NCBI GenBank assembly: GCA_024291935.2
Contig: CM044311.1
Coordinates: 29,826,001 to 29,890,000, forward strand
Direction of reading: 5' to 3'
From: Okapia johnstoni
Lineage: Eukaryota > Chordata > Mammalia > Artiodactyla > Giraffidae
Length of the DNA: 64,000 nt
Position numbers and translations under genes: made by a program. Position 1 is the stretch's first letter. Every line of letters begins with the position of its first letter. Under the pieces are notes generated by a model that was not told the DNA's origin, did not search any database, and was given only the letters and a program-made list of their open reading frames with translations. Below are positions 20,313 to 31,135 of the stretch, piece after piece.

Positions 20313-20747
20313 TTTTTATTTTATTTTATTTTTTTAATAAATTTATTTATTTTAGTTGGGGGCTAATTACTTTACAATGTTGTAGTGGTTTTTGCCATAC
20401 ATTGACATGAATCAGCCATGGGTTTACATGTGTTCCCTATCCTGAACCCCCCTTCCACTTCTCTCCCCATCCCATCCCTCTGGGTCATCCCATTGCCCCA
20501 GGCCTGAGCATTTGTCTCATGCATCGAACCTGGAATGGTGTTCTGTTTCACATATGATAATATACATGTTTCTATGCTTAAACTGGAGCCCATTATACAG
20601 AGTGAAGTAAGCCAGAAAGAAAAACACCAATACAGTATACTAGAGCATATATATGGAATTTGAAAGATGGTAATGATAACCCTATATGTGAGACAGAATA
20701 AGATACACAGATGCATAGAACAGTCTTATGGACTCTGAGGGAGACGG
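20313..20747 (-). mobile_element. Ruminant L1 insertion with 5' inversion (twin priming)
   Basis: 20313-20579 is the reverse complement of the ruminant L1 3' end. Its A-tail appears as the T-rich tract 20313-20345, followed by GCTAATTACTTTACAATGTT and the CACATATGATAATATACATG block. At about 20580 the orientation flips, and 20581-20747 reads on the plus strand (CATTATACAGAGTGAAGTAA to TTATGGACTCTGAGGGAGAC), which lies just upstream in the element. A perfect 16-bp target-site duplication, TGATAGATTAGATTTA, lies at 20297-20312 and 20748-20763. About 30 bases of the element appear lost at the inversion junction. Confidence 0.93.
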
Positions 20748-20763
20748 TGATAGATTAGATTTA

Positions 20764-21412
20764 AATGATATGTTTTAATGTTTGCTAAAAGTTTCCATTT
20801 TACCCACAAAATACATTTTGAATTTATGATACATGCTCTAATGAAATATTGGAAATAAAGTATATTTAAGCCATATACTGTTCCCAGAATTGTCACCTTT
20901 TCTGAACACATGAGATGGCATTGTCAAACAGTTTATTGATTATATGGGAGTTCATCCTTCTCTTCAGTGAACTCTGAACTTGAGAAGACACTTAACCTCT
21001 GTTTGTTGATTTCTTCATTCTTTTAATATATGTATAAACTTTACTTATAATTGGTTATCTGCCTTGTGAATTGCAGTCTGTGTTACTGTTATTTTATCTA
21101 AAATTCCAATCTACTCTTAAAATCTAAAAGTATGTAAGACATGCTATGTGTGATCCTACTTTTAACAGAAGCTTGATTTGGGCTCATATTATCTCCTTTT
21201 TTGAGCGTATATATTTGTTAACAGTCACAGTGATATTATTAATACATGTTCATACCTCTAAGGTGGTTGTTAATGCATGAAAATTAAAAATTGTAATGTT
21301 TATGTATGTTGTGCATATTTAATGTATGTTTGTGCAGTTCTTCAAGAAATGTCTTTCCTACCATTTATGATCTAGAAAAAATTTGCCCAAATTTGGCATA
21401 CAGATATTATCC
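20764..21412. other. Unique AT-rich sequence
   Basis: No gene or assigned repeat. Confidence 0.5.
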
Positions 21413-21423
21413 ATCTTTATTAT

Positions 21424-21553
21424 GTGTTAAGTCACTTCAGTCATGTCCAATTCTTTGTGACCACCAATTCTTTGTACTGTAGCCCACCAGGCTCCTCTGT
21501 CCATAGGATTCTCCAGGCAAGAACACTGGAGCGGATTGCCATTTCCTGCTCCA
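21424..21553 (-). mobile_element. Single BOV-A unit
   Basis: A single A unit on the minus strand (TGTTAAGTCACTTCAGTCAT to TGGAGCGGATTGCCATTTCC) without a tRNA head. A perfect 11-bp target-site duplication, ATCTTTATTAT, lies at 21413-21423 and 21554-21564, so the element inserted as a monomer. It carries a small internal duplication (CAATTCTTTGTGACCACCAA then TTCTTTGTACTG). Confidence 0.92.
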
Positions 21554-21564
21554 ATCTTTATTAT

Positions 21565-22129
21565 AATCATTGATTATTTAATGCTGCCAAAGTTCTTCTT
21601 GAAGCTATTGTGTAAACAACTAGATGCAAATTCTAACAGAAGTCAACCTATTGCACAGAAAAAATATGAGAAAAACATTAAATTTGTGTATTGAAATGCA
21701 ATTGTGTAGTTAAAAGCTAGGTAATTGCCCAGTAATACCGACTGTTAATTTTGTTAGTTACAGTATGGACATGATGAAAAATACAAAGCTGAATTCAAAA
21801 CAATTGCACATCATTCTAATGAGAAGATCCATGCTGGCAAGCTGTCCTTTTGCTCTCTCTCAGCCTTCAGTCAAGATAATTTCATCTATCTTCCAAGTTA
21901 CCGTAACCTTGCAGGATGGAACAATACTCAAACATTTCACCTCCTTGACTACATTCAAGAAAGCTTGTTTGTCTTGGGCATAATATTTTAGCCTATCTTC
22001 AGTGTCAGCCTATCACTCTAACTGATTTATTTCTAACCAGAATAATATGAGTATAAAAATATATGTAATGTGAAGTCTAAAGTATTGAGGTGCTGAACAG
22101 ATTTATACTGCTTTACAGTACATGTGATT

Positions 22130-22133
<4 letters not shown>
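21565..22133. other. Unique sequence, no gene
   Basis: Includes a 72-codon frame at 21765-21983 with no recognised homology. No repeat assigned. Confidence 0.5.

Positions 22134-22165
<32 letters not shown>
22134..22165. repeat. Homopolymer T tract (32 T)
   Basis: Uninterrupted run of 32 T flanked by GATTTAGC and GTACAGCACC. No retroelement body is recognisable on either side. Confidence 0.95.
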
Positions 22166-22166
<1 letters not shown>

Positions 22167-22611
22167 TACAGCACCAAAACTAAGGTTGTTCTTCACTTTT
22201 TTTAGAGGGTTGTGAAAAATGAAAAGAAATAATATGTGTTAGAGGCCTTATGTGTCTTGCAAAGCCTGTAATAATGACTACCTGTCTCTTTCTATAAAGA
22301 ATGCACTGATTCCTTCCCAGGTGCTTTGCAGTCTTTATTGGATTATTTGCCTCAGGCCAGCTGACCTGAGCAGAGAAAAGATGCCTTCAAAATTTACCAG
22401 AAGTTTCCATGGGCTTGTAGATTTTATCCATCCTTTTCACTAGTATTCTATTGTTTAGAACTCAGTTCCTTGGCCAGACCCAACAAAAAGGGAAATTAGT
22501 AGACACTACCAGCATAAAGACTTATATAGAGACAATACAGAAGCAAAGAAAGGAAATTATTTAATTGGCTATAGTTTAAAGCCCAGTTGTCTGTTTGTAA
22601 TTAGTAATCCT
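22166..22611. other. Unique sequence, no gene
   Basis: No repeat recognised. A 63-codon frame at 22252-22443 has no homology I can name. Confidence 0.5.
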
Positions 22612-22830
22612 TTGTTGTTTTTTGTTGTTTTCATTGATAAGTCATGTCTGACTCTCTCGTGACCCGTGGACTGTAGCCCACCTGACTTCTCTATCCATGG
22701 GATTTCCCAGGCAAGAATATTGGAGTGAGTTGCCATTTCATTCTCCAAGGGATCTTCCCAACGCAGGGTTGAACCCATGTCTCCTATATTGACAGGCGAG
22801 TTCTTTCCCACTGAGCCACCTAGGAAATCT
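22612..22830 (-). mobile_element. Bov-tA SINE
   Basis: Minus-strand Bov-tA with a TTGTTGTTTT tail complement, GTGGACTGTAGCCCACCTGA in the A unit, and a head complement CACTGAGCCACCTAGGAAAT. Confidence 0.92.
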
Positions 22831-22976
22831 AAGTTGTTCTTACTACTTTGATTATGTAAACTTGAGGCCTTCACAAGCCTTTGGTTTTGCTGTCTTAGAT
22901 AGACCATCATGGCATCAGAACCATAATGGTCTAACGGCCTTCTTGTTTATCTTGTCATTCTGTATTGATTCCCATG

Positions 22977-23251
22977 CTGCTGCTGCTGCTAAGTTGCTTC
23001 AGTCGCGTCCAACTCTGTGCGACCCCATAGACGGCAGCCCACCAGGCTCCCCCGTCCCTGGGATTCTCCAGGCAAGAATACTGGAGTGGGTTGCCATTTC
23101 CTTCTCCAATGCATGAAAATGAAAAGTGAAAGTGAAGTCGCTCAGTCTTGTCCTACTCTTAGGGACCCCATGGACTGCAGCCTACCAGGCTCCTCCGTCC
23201 ATGGGATTTTCCAGGCAAGAGTACTGGAGTGGGGTGCCATTGCCTTCTCTG
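22977..23251 (-). mobile_element. BOV-A2 SINE, complete
   Basis: Minus-strand BOV-A2: (GCT)n tail complement, first A unit (ACCCCATAGACGGCAGCCCA), a GAAAATGAAAAGTGAAAGTG linker, second A unit, ending in GGGGTGCCATTGCCTTCTC. A perfect 13-bp target-site duplication, ATTGATTCCCATG, lies at 22964-22976 and 23252-23264. Close to consensus, so relatively young. Confidence 0.96.
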
Positions 23252-23264
23252 ATTGATTCCCATG

Positions 23265-23634
23265 GGCTCCCCTCAAATCTTGTTATGCAGCCTGTGAGAT
23301 TTTTTTTTCAGGCCATGTCTGTCAGCATCACAGTCCCATCCCCCAAAACATCATGAACTAAGAAGGTTCTTACATTCTTACTCACCTTGCAAGCTATCAA
23401 GTAAACCTGTTATGTTTTAATGAATCCTGGCAGAGGTTATGTACGTGACTTTTAGATCAGAGACAAAGAACTGTGTTACTCACACCCCTGTAAATATCAT
23501 GAAAATGTGTATGTATACATAAATTTCCCTTGAAGCTAAGTCCTACTGGAGTGACATAGATGGGCCCAAATGAATGATTACATACACAGTGAGTGGCATT
23601 TCATGAGAACTGTGAGCTTAGGGTAACTGAGTCT

Positions 23635-23635
<1 letters not shown>
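23265..23635. other. Unique sequence
   Basis: No gene or repeat assigned. Confidence 0.5.

Positions 23636-23720
<85 letters not shown>
23636..23720. repeat. Compound microsatellite (CATA)n(CA)n(TA)n
   Basis: Three imperfect CATA units, then about 23 uninterrupted CA units (to about 23692), then about 14 TA units to 23720. The total is about 85 bp of alternating purine-pyrimidine. Confidence 0.97.
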
Positions 23721-23724
<4 letters not shown>

Positions 23725-24646
23725 CATGCCTGCTCTTAGCTTTGGAAGGAAATAGGCATTAAGCAAACACTTCCTTTGCACTGAAGAGAAATACTGTCTC
23801 CCTATTCTAAGGCTGTTTGGTCTATATATAGTCTCATAAATATAGTCTAGAATAAAGGGCAGTTGGTGCCACACTGGCAAGACAGGTAAAAGTACAAGAG
23901 ACTCAGAAAGAATTTTTTCTCCTATATTATTATCATTGGATTGTGTATTTTCAGAATCTGTCCAGCAGTATACAAGTCTGTACTGGAGACACATTTAATA
24001 GAAGTTATGGGCAGATTAACTAAAATCTATACTTGCTGTTTATGGGAGAAAACTGAAGTCATGATTTCTAGTATTGACAAAGTTGTTTCCCAAGCCAACT
24101 TTATGTCAGTACAGAATGATTAAATTTTATTAAAATTTATTTACATAGCTTTAACATGTAATTAGGTTTTTTGCCTTGTAAATAGCCATAGTTGAGACTC
24201 AAATTTTATTGAATGGTATCCAAATGTCTCACAGATAAACGTATATAAGTCTTTCTGAGTGAATATAATTTGTAATCAATTACTGGAAACTCTTCTCTAG
24301 TTCAGAATTCCAACTTGCAGATTTATTCAAGCTGGAATTCAGCTAAGGTTGCCAATCACTATTTGTGGTATGGTAGACTGATTCAATAAAACTCTCACAT
24401 ACCACATGATCTATATGGGTGCTCACTATGCTAGAAGAAACAAAATGAAAACAACATATATGATATGCTGCTAGCATAATTCTTCCATTTTTCTTAGCTT
24501 TAAGTGATAAAAATGCTGGATGCTTTCATCAGTAGCAGGATATTCCCATCTGAGTACAAAGTGGAATTCAATATTTGTCTGATAAATGAGTGACTGGCAG
24601 CACACAGGTGTTCACATGCACATGTTGATTTGTATGCAGGATGGTT
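23721..24646. other. Unique AT-rich sequence, no gene
   Basis: No gene or repeat assigned. Confidence 0.5.
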
Positions 24647-24857
24647 TTCCCTGGTGGCTCAGAGGTAAAGAATCCACCTGCCAATGCAGGAGACACAGGT
24701 TCGATCCCTGGGTCAGGAAGATCCCCTGGAGAAGGGAATGGCAACCCACTCCAGTCTTCTTGCCTGGGAAATATCATGGACAGAGGAGCCTGGTGGGCTA
24801 CAGGTCATGGGGTTGCAAAGAGTCAGACATGATTTAGCAACTAAACAATAACAATGG
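24647..24857 (+). mobile_element. Bov-tA SINE
   Basis: Plus-strand Bov-tA: TTCCCTGGTGGCTCAGAGGT head, AGAAGGGAATGGCAACCCAC A unit, and a GATTTAGCAACTAAACAATA tail. Confidence 0.93.
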
Positions 24858-25399
24858 AGACCTTCTAGAATAAAGTTTTGCACATGAGAACTTGCAGATT
24901 GTACTGTAACCTGAATGTCAGAGGGAAAGAGAGATGCTTTGGAAAACTAGGCATTGTGACCCCTGCTTAATCCCTCTTTAAATTCACTGGAAAACATTGG
25001 CATGCTTTTTGTTGAAGAGCTATTTAAGTGGCAAAGCAAGACAGAGATCGGGAGATCATGGTATCTTGTAATATTGGTATGGTGAGATCTCAGCGGCCTT
25101 TGGAAATGGAATGAAACCTTGAAACTGCTGTGCCAACCCAAATGTGTAAAAGTAAGGAAGTGATCTTATCTGCTTATGTCTACTTTTGGTGAAATTCCAC
25201 TGATTAAAAAACTTTTCAAGGAATGAAGGATGAAAGAAAGAGGAAAAAGTGCTTTCAAGGGTTAGGCTTAAAAATGTGGAACTGAAGGTAATTCAAGAAA
25301 TGATGTGTTCAATCTGAGTTAAAGTGTCCATTGAGTAGTTACAAATGGGTTGAGAAAAATATTAGGTCAGTGAGTTGGGAGATATCTAGATATGTTAAT

Positions 25400-25505
25400 A
25401 GCAGTGACTATTCACAGTTGCTTATATTTTAGATCCTATGCAGGGAGTTTAATATATATTGCTATTTTTAATCATTTAATCCTAAGGTAGTAGGTATTTA
25501 GACAA
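25400..25505 (+). repeat. MIR fragment (probable)
   Basis: TTAATCATTTAATCCTAAGG then TAGTAGGTATTTAGAC resembles the central MIR segment (ATCTCATTTAATCCTCACAA ... GTAGGTA). Diverged. Confidence 0.45.
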
Positions 25506-25554
25506 GTATGTACTCATATATTCAGATTCATATTTACATACTTATATATATATG

Positions 25555-25589
25555 AAATTGATAATTTGTGATGCTAGATAATTTAATGA
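25555..25589 (+). repeat. Long flanking direct repeat, copy 1
   Basis: 35 bp, matching 25866-25900 at 31 of 35 positions. The pair brackets the Bov-tA and its tail microsatellites. It is much longer than the usual 8-16 bp SINE target duplication. Confidence 0.85.
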
Positions 25590-25865
25590 GCTTGCCTGAT
25601 GGCTCAGAGGTAAAGAATCTGCCTGCAATGCGGAAGATATGGATTCGATCCTTGGGTCAAGAAGATCCCTTGGAGAAGAAAATGGCAATCCACTTCAGTA
25701 TTCTTGCCTGGGAAATCCCATGGACAGAGGAGCCTGGGGAGCTACAGTCCATGGAGTTGCAAAAAGAGTTAGATACAACTTAGTGAGTAAACACCAGCAA
25801 CAACAACAACAACAACAACAACAACGACAAATATATAAATATATATACACACACACACATACACA
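25590..25865 (+). mobile_element. Bov-tA SINE with (CAA)n and TA/CA tail
   Basis: Plus-strand Bov-tA (GCTTGCCTGATGGCTCAGAG head; AGAAAATGGCAATCCACTTC A unit) whose 3' tail has grown into (CAA)n at about 25797-25825, then a TATA tract and a CA tract (25845-25864). Confidence 0.93.
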
Positions 25866-25900
25866 AAATTGATCATTTGTGAAGCTAAATAATTTAATAA
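25866..25900 (+). repeat. Long flanking direct repeat, copy 2
   Basis: Partner of 25555-25589. The four differences are single-base changes, so the duplication is not recent. Confidence 0.85.
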
Positions 25901-26619
25901 TCATGGGTCAGTTTTTTTTAGACTTGGATTTCAATCTATATGTGTATAACTGAATCCTACATGTTCTTAATACCCAAGGTCTCCTATCTTTATGATAACA
26001 GTTTAAATTTTGAATGAAGCAGAAATCAGAGACAATGAGAAAGGTCTTGAAAAAAAAAAAGAGAGAAAGGAATTTAAGGTACTAGGATGTGTGTGGTGAG
26101 GAGATGCCCATGTGAATGAGGCCGAGACAGAAACTCAAGCAGGAATAAAGATGTCCTGTGAATCTCAGGAGATCCAAGCCTTCAGAGATGAAGCCCAGAG
26201 AAGACAGTTCTTTCTACTGCAAACCTTTTCTTCACTCTCTATAACCAGGCTCTCCAAAATGTGTGAGTACAAAGTGAGGTGCATGCATGTGTGTGTATGG
26301 ATATGTGTGTATCAAGACGGGCAGAGAATCATTTTCTAGCACAGAAGAAATATTTCCAATAAAGTGAACTGGTTGAATTATATCCAACTATTATGGGTGC
26401 TAAAGTTTGCATTGGGTTCCCTAGAATTGATCAGATGAAGTGTTTTCAAAATCTTTTGCTGTAAAAATATATCTGAAGACTAAAATAAACCTAAGCCTTC
26501 CTAGTTTTCTGAAGAAAAAAAGAACTTTCAGAGACTGAAACCTTGCCCTCAGGTTAACACCAAAAATAATTCCTGGAGCCTAAGAGAACATCACAGAGAA
26601 TGAATGGTAGTATTAGCGC

Positions 26620-26650
<31 letters not shown>

Positions 26651-28629
26651 TCGTGCATGTTTGCTTTTTGTACTTTAGTTTAAATAACTAATTCCTCATA
26701 CTTTTTTTTTTTCTCTATGACTCTTTGTAATTCAATTTTATTTGCTTTAACATTTCTACTTCAAAGCATGGCTAACTCTAAGTTTGTATTGTCAGGTGTT
26801 TTATCATTTGAAATGTAAAAGTGCTCCTTTTAGACAGTCACTTTCTATTCCCAAGTGATCTTTGTTTGTCTTTAATCTGCTCTCTCTCTCTCTAGAAGGC
26901 AGCTCTGTGGGGGGCCTAAAATGGATCAGATTTTGTCCTTACAGGCCAATTAGCTCATGCTTTGATCACACAAAAGGAGAGAAACTAAACATCAGCCTTG
27001 ACCTTCTGGTAGCTACCCTCTTGGGACTTCTAAAAGAAGCTTTCTTTGGCTTCTTATTGTTCTTGAACAGTTTAGCAGTCTCTAATGGAAAGAGTGTTAG
27101 TTCTCCCAACTCACTAATACCAACAAACCTTTTTAATCTACCACAAACATTTTTGCAAATATTAAAAAACAGTTACTGTCAATAACTGTCACATGGATGC
27201 GTTGGAGATAAGTCTAAGGTATTCCTTGTATTTACTTTTGGAAATTGAGGTCAAGATTTTTTTCAGGTTGGGAGTTGTTGACTTTTAAATCACTTTCTGA
27301 TTTTTGGATCCATGATATATTTCTCCTTTGGCCTTCAAAATCATATCTAATGACATGTAGTCGACAGTTGCATAATATAGTGGTTAGAAATGTGGGCAAA
27401 GACTTGTTGTTGTCCAGGGCTGCCAGACAACTAGGAACTATTTCATATTTCACAGACAATCATTTATCAGGTTTTCTCCATTGAGGTTTGCAGATAACTT
27501 TTCCAAGTCAATCGTATTATGAGAATTTACCTTACATTTTACATCTTCCTGAAGGACCAAAGAAATTTGAGCTTTTACCCATCTCTTCACCTATGAGAAA
27601 GACAAGAATTTGTCTGATACAGTCACAGAGTGACAACATGAAAGCTAAAGAAATTACTCAGTAAACTCCCTGTGACTCTTCCTGTTACAACAGGGCCACT
27701 TTGCATCAATTTGAAATAAAAGCATAATGATACACTCCCTAATGTGAGGCTGATGCAGCCTGATCCATGCAAGCACAGCTTGAAGAAGGCTGTGGCAACA
27801 TTGGAGCCAAAGGTTCATAGCTTTTTGTGGCTGAACACCTGTGGAGAAATACCATTTAAACAAAATAAAAAAAAATGGATTATGTCTTTTTACGATTAGT
27901 AGTCCTTGCTGAGAATTAGATTTGTTTTCAGGAAAATAACTGGAAGACAGATTTTCCAAGTACCAATTCATAATCTAATATACATTATTCATTGCACTCA
28001 CCTTCCTATCACCTTCCATATTTCTAAACTCTAAGGCATCGATTCTACTGTTTTGACCTCAAGATGTGTTAGTCAATGTTACCTTAGGTACTGAAGAAGA
28101 AACAGACAATGAAATTGTCACAAGAACATTTTAACTTTATGGAAAAGGATTATTGATTCTATTTACATTTCCTAGAAAGTGTTTAGAAATTTTTTGTTGA
28201 CTTTGTCATGTCGTGTGTGTATATATAAGTGGGTGAGCATTCCCAGTTTTAATTATGAGGGATATATATCTACAAATTTAAAACTGGTTTGTAAATGTGA
28301 TTCAATTATTCATAACAATAGAATTGTGCTCTTGAATTTGCCTGTTATGTTAAAATATGCTGTTCTTAACTGAAGTATTCAGAGTGATACTGTTCTGCTT
28401 AATTTATTTTACTAAAGATCATTTTATAATTTTCAAAGAGTTGTTGATTTAAGATAAAACAACAGCAAAATAGTATCTGGGTGAGGTGATGGATGTCAAC
28501 TAACCATTTTGTGATTATTCATATATGATTTGATATATATACATCAAATTATCATGCTGTGCATTTTAATCTTAAACAGTGTTAAATGTCAGTTGTATTT
28601 TTAAAAAGCTGCAAATAATGAAAAAATAA
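25901..28629. other. Repeat-poor stretch, no gene
   Basis: About 2.7 kb without a recognised SINE or LINE. It contains an A-run of 27 (26620-26646), a T-run (26701-26713) and (CT)n at 26879-26893. Short frames at 26862-27185 (+) and 27654-27971 (-) have no homology I can name and lack coding context. Confidence 0.5.
26620..26646. repeat. Homopolymer A tract (27 A)
   Basis: Uninterrupted A27 between TATTAGCGC and GTTTTCGTGC. The sequence before it has no recognisable retroelement or processed-transcript signature. Confidence 0.9.
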
Positions 28630-28735
28630 TATCTAGGATTAGCATGGAAACTAAATGAGATACAGATTACAATATTTATCAGAGCTTTGGGGACATAGCA
28701 AATGCTTAATTCATGTGCCACTATTGCTATTAAAC
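28630..28735 (-). repeat. MIR fragment
   Basis: Reverse MIR end: GGAAACTAAATGAGATACAG, then GGGGACATAGCAAATGCTTA, matching the GATTAAATGAGATAAT...GGCACATAGTAAGCGCTCA layout. Confidence 0.65.
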
Positions 28736-29420
28736 ATAAAATAGCAACTCTACATAAGCAAATAAGATAAACAAAAGTGTTGGTCATGTCCTACCCTGTC
28801 CTGGGCATATGGAATGGAACCAAGTAGAGAATGCCCACACAAAAGTAGGTCATTAATTGTAGGAAAAGTCTAGGAAGTCATTTATTAGGAAATCATTTTT
28901 GTAATAGAATACTTTTGGATCTATACTTTTCCAAAAGAAAGCCCCAAATTCATACTGCATATAAAATAATCTAATGCTTAAAATAGTGTTTATGTCATGT
29001 CTGTGGTAAGGTACAACTATATGAGGATATTAACTTAGACTCTTTCAACTGTTCAAGGATGGCAAGTGAAGGAAGGTAGCACCAAAGAGCAATAAACTAC
29101 CTACATGCTAACAGACTGCTGCCCTTGAGACTTCATACACTTGAAGAATCTACCCAACCATTCTTCACTCACAATACTCTATACAGCCAATATCAGTCTA
29201 TTTAAGAAGACTGAGGAAAAAAGAAAATTGAGTGAACCTTGTCAAAGGACAGTAATTAGGAGAGTATGTTTCTTCCTGCCTAGAAGTGCTCGGTCAATGT
29301 GGGGAGGAGGCATGCTGTCCCTGAAGAACTGCTCTTAGATTTTGCCTTACATAGGGAACAACTGACATCTGAATTAACATCTCAAATACATAGGTTAAGA
29401 TTCAGAATTTGGCAAGACCT
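28736..29420. other. Unique sequence upstream of BovB
   Basis: No gene or assigned repeat. Confidence 0.5.
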
Positions 29421-30212
29421 CACCATAATACCCTCAGATATACAGATGGCACCACCCTTATGACAGAAAGTGAAGAAGAACTAAAGAGCCTCTTGATGAA
29501 AGTGAAAGAGGAGAGTGAAAAAGTTGGCTTAAAGCTCAACATTCAGAAAACTAAGATCATGGCATCTGGTCCCATCACTTCATGGCAGATAGATGGGGAA
29601 ACAGTGGAAACAGTGGCTGACTTTATTTTTCTGGGCTCCAAAATCACTGCAGATGGTGAATGCAGCCATGAAGTTAAAAGGCGCTTACTCCTTGGAAGGA
29701 AAGTTATGACCAACCTAGACAGCATATTAAAAAGCAGAGACATTACTTTGTCAACAAAGGTCCATCTAGTCAAGGCTATGATTTTTCCAATAGTCATGAA
29801 CGGATGTGAGAGTTGGACTATAAAGAAAGCTAAGTGCTGAAGAATTGATGCTTTTGAACTGTGGTGTTGGAGAAGACTCTTGAGAGTCCCTTGGACTGCA
29901 AGGAGATCCAACCAGTCCATCCTAAAGGAGATCAGTCCTGGGTGTTCATTGAAAGGACTGATGCTGAAGCTGAAACTCCAATGCTTTGGCCACCTGATGC
30001 AAAGAGCTGACTCATTGGAAAAGATCCTGATGCTGGAAAAGATTGAGGGCAGGAGGAGAAGGGGACAACAGGGGATGAGATGGTTGGATGGCATCACCGA
30101 CTCAATGGACATGGGTTTGGGTGGACTCTGGGAGTTGGTGATTGACAGGGAGGCCTGGCATGCTGCGATTCATGGGGTCACAAAGAGTCAGACACGACTG
30201 AGTGACTGAACT
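29409..30212 (+). pseudogene. BovB ORF2 C-terminal remnant with one in-frame stop
   Basis: One frame stays open through this span except for a single TGA at 29838-29840, where related copies have an arginine codon; CpG decay of CGA would explain it. The first segment starts near the catalytic box of the reverse transcriptase. The box reads YTDG instead of the family's YADD, so the second catalytic aspartate is gone. Downstream are the K-x-x-I-M-A-S-G and [12 protein letters not shown] stretches typical of BovB. The N-terminal endonuclease and most of the polymerase are absent. The copy is dead. Confidence 0.88.
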
Positions 30213-30220
30213 GAACTGAA
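29432..30220 (+). mobile_element. BovB LINE, 5'-truncated, 0.8 kb
   Basis: The largest BovB copy here. It covers the end of the reverse transcriptase domain through the 3' terminus, ending GTGACTGAACTGAACTGAAC. Flanking CACCATAATAC (29421-29431) and CACCATCATAC (30221-30231) match at 10 of 11 positions, giving the target-site duplication. BovB is an RTE-clade LINE known for horizontal transfer between reptiles and ruminants and as the presumed driver of Bov SINEs. Confidence 0.95.
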
Positions 30221-30231
30221 CACCATCATAC

Positions 30232-30771
30232 AAAGAGGAGAATTGGAGGCCTTCTATGAATGGAAAAAGAAAGGAAAATCATATACTTTTCTCTACGAGG
30301 GTCCCTTGCATCAAGAAAAGAGAAAGGTATGCTTAAAATAACTCCCAAAACATCATGCCAACAACCTATGGAGAGCCTATTAGTACCAGGGTATACTAGA
30401 CTAAATTAGAGAAGACAGTCATATCTGGCATCCACAGTCAACCAGTTAGATACTATACCTGCCTCTTCATTTCTCTTCTCTGTTGTTACCTCTGGAGGAA
30501 TTTGTCCACAAAGAAAGTATAGCAAGTTCAACTGTTCCTCTCTTCATGCAATTCCGTCTAACTATACATGTGAATTGCTATGAAGTATGGATAGTGAAGA
30601 CTTTGAATCATCTATATTATTGGGAAACATCATTTATTTAAAGTGTACAAAAACAAAACATATGGAATCTGGTGAAATGTCACCGAGAATGAAAAGGGGA
30701 ATTTGTTACACCAAGATTAAAAGCAGTTTATGTCACAGTTTTGTGTTTATATTTCAAAAAGTTTTAGTTCC
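30232..30771. other. Unique sequence
   Basis: No gene or repeat assigned. A 74-codon frame at 30587-30811 has no homology I can name. Confidence 0.5.
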
Positions 30772-30830
30772 ATTTTCATTTTCCTATCCCCACAAATTTT
30801 ATAAAAAATAAAAGTAATCAATCAACAATT
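30772..30830 (+). repeat. Local direct duplication, copy 1
   Basis: This segment recurs at 30901-30953 as a near copy. Both contain the block CACAAATTTTATAAAAAATA, with small differences around it. Spacing between copies is about 125 bp. Confidence 0.75.
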
Positions 30831-30900
30831 ATGGAAGTAAATATCAAAACAAAACCCCAAAAATTTATCAAAATGAAACATCTGTATTGAAAATGATAAC

Positions 30901-30953
30901 ATTTTCTATCCCCCCACAAATTTTATAAAAAATAGTAATAATCAGCATTAATT
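30901..30953 (+). repeat. Local direct duplication, copy 2
   Basis: Second copy of the 30772-30830 segment, with two extra C residues in the C-run and small changes after the A-run. Its right end enters the MIR. Confidence 0.75.
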
Positions 30954-31135
30954 AAACATCTATTAAATGTGAAACACTATTCCAAGTACTTTACACTTAT
31001 TCATTCAACTCATCACAACAATCCTGAGACAGGAAAAACATCATTAACCCTTATTTTGCAGATGAAGCAGCTGAGTGGATAGATTAGGTGACATTTTCAA
31101 AAAAAACACTGATAGTTAACAAAGTTTGAATTTAA
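30934..31135 (+). repeat. MIR SINE
   Basis: Near full-length MIR layout: CTATTAAATGTGAAACACTA, TACTTTACACTTATTCATTC, CAACAATCCTGAGACAGG, then TTATTTTGCAGATGAAGCAG and the TGAGTGGATAGATTAGGTGA region. Confidence 0.8.

Noticed and set aside
23578..23994. 138-codon minus-strand frame
   Set aside because: Its middle is the translated CA/TA microsatellite (IYIY/CVCV runs); not a gene.
26112..26339. Possible processed pseudogene ahead of the A27 tract
   Set aside because: No polyadenylation signal at the right distance, no target duplication and no recognisable gene similarity.
29543..30112. 189-codon minus-strand frame
   Set aside because: Antisense shadow of the BovB ORF2 remnant; the similar frame at 53050-53580 is the same effect.
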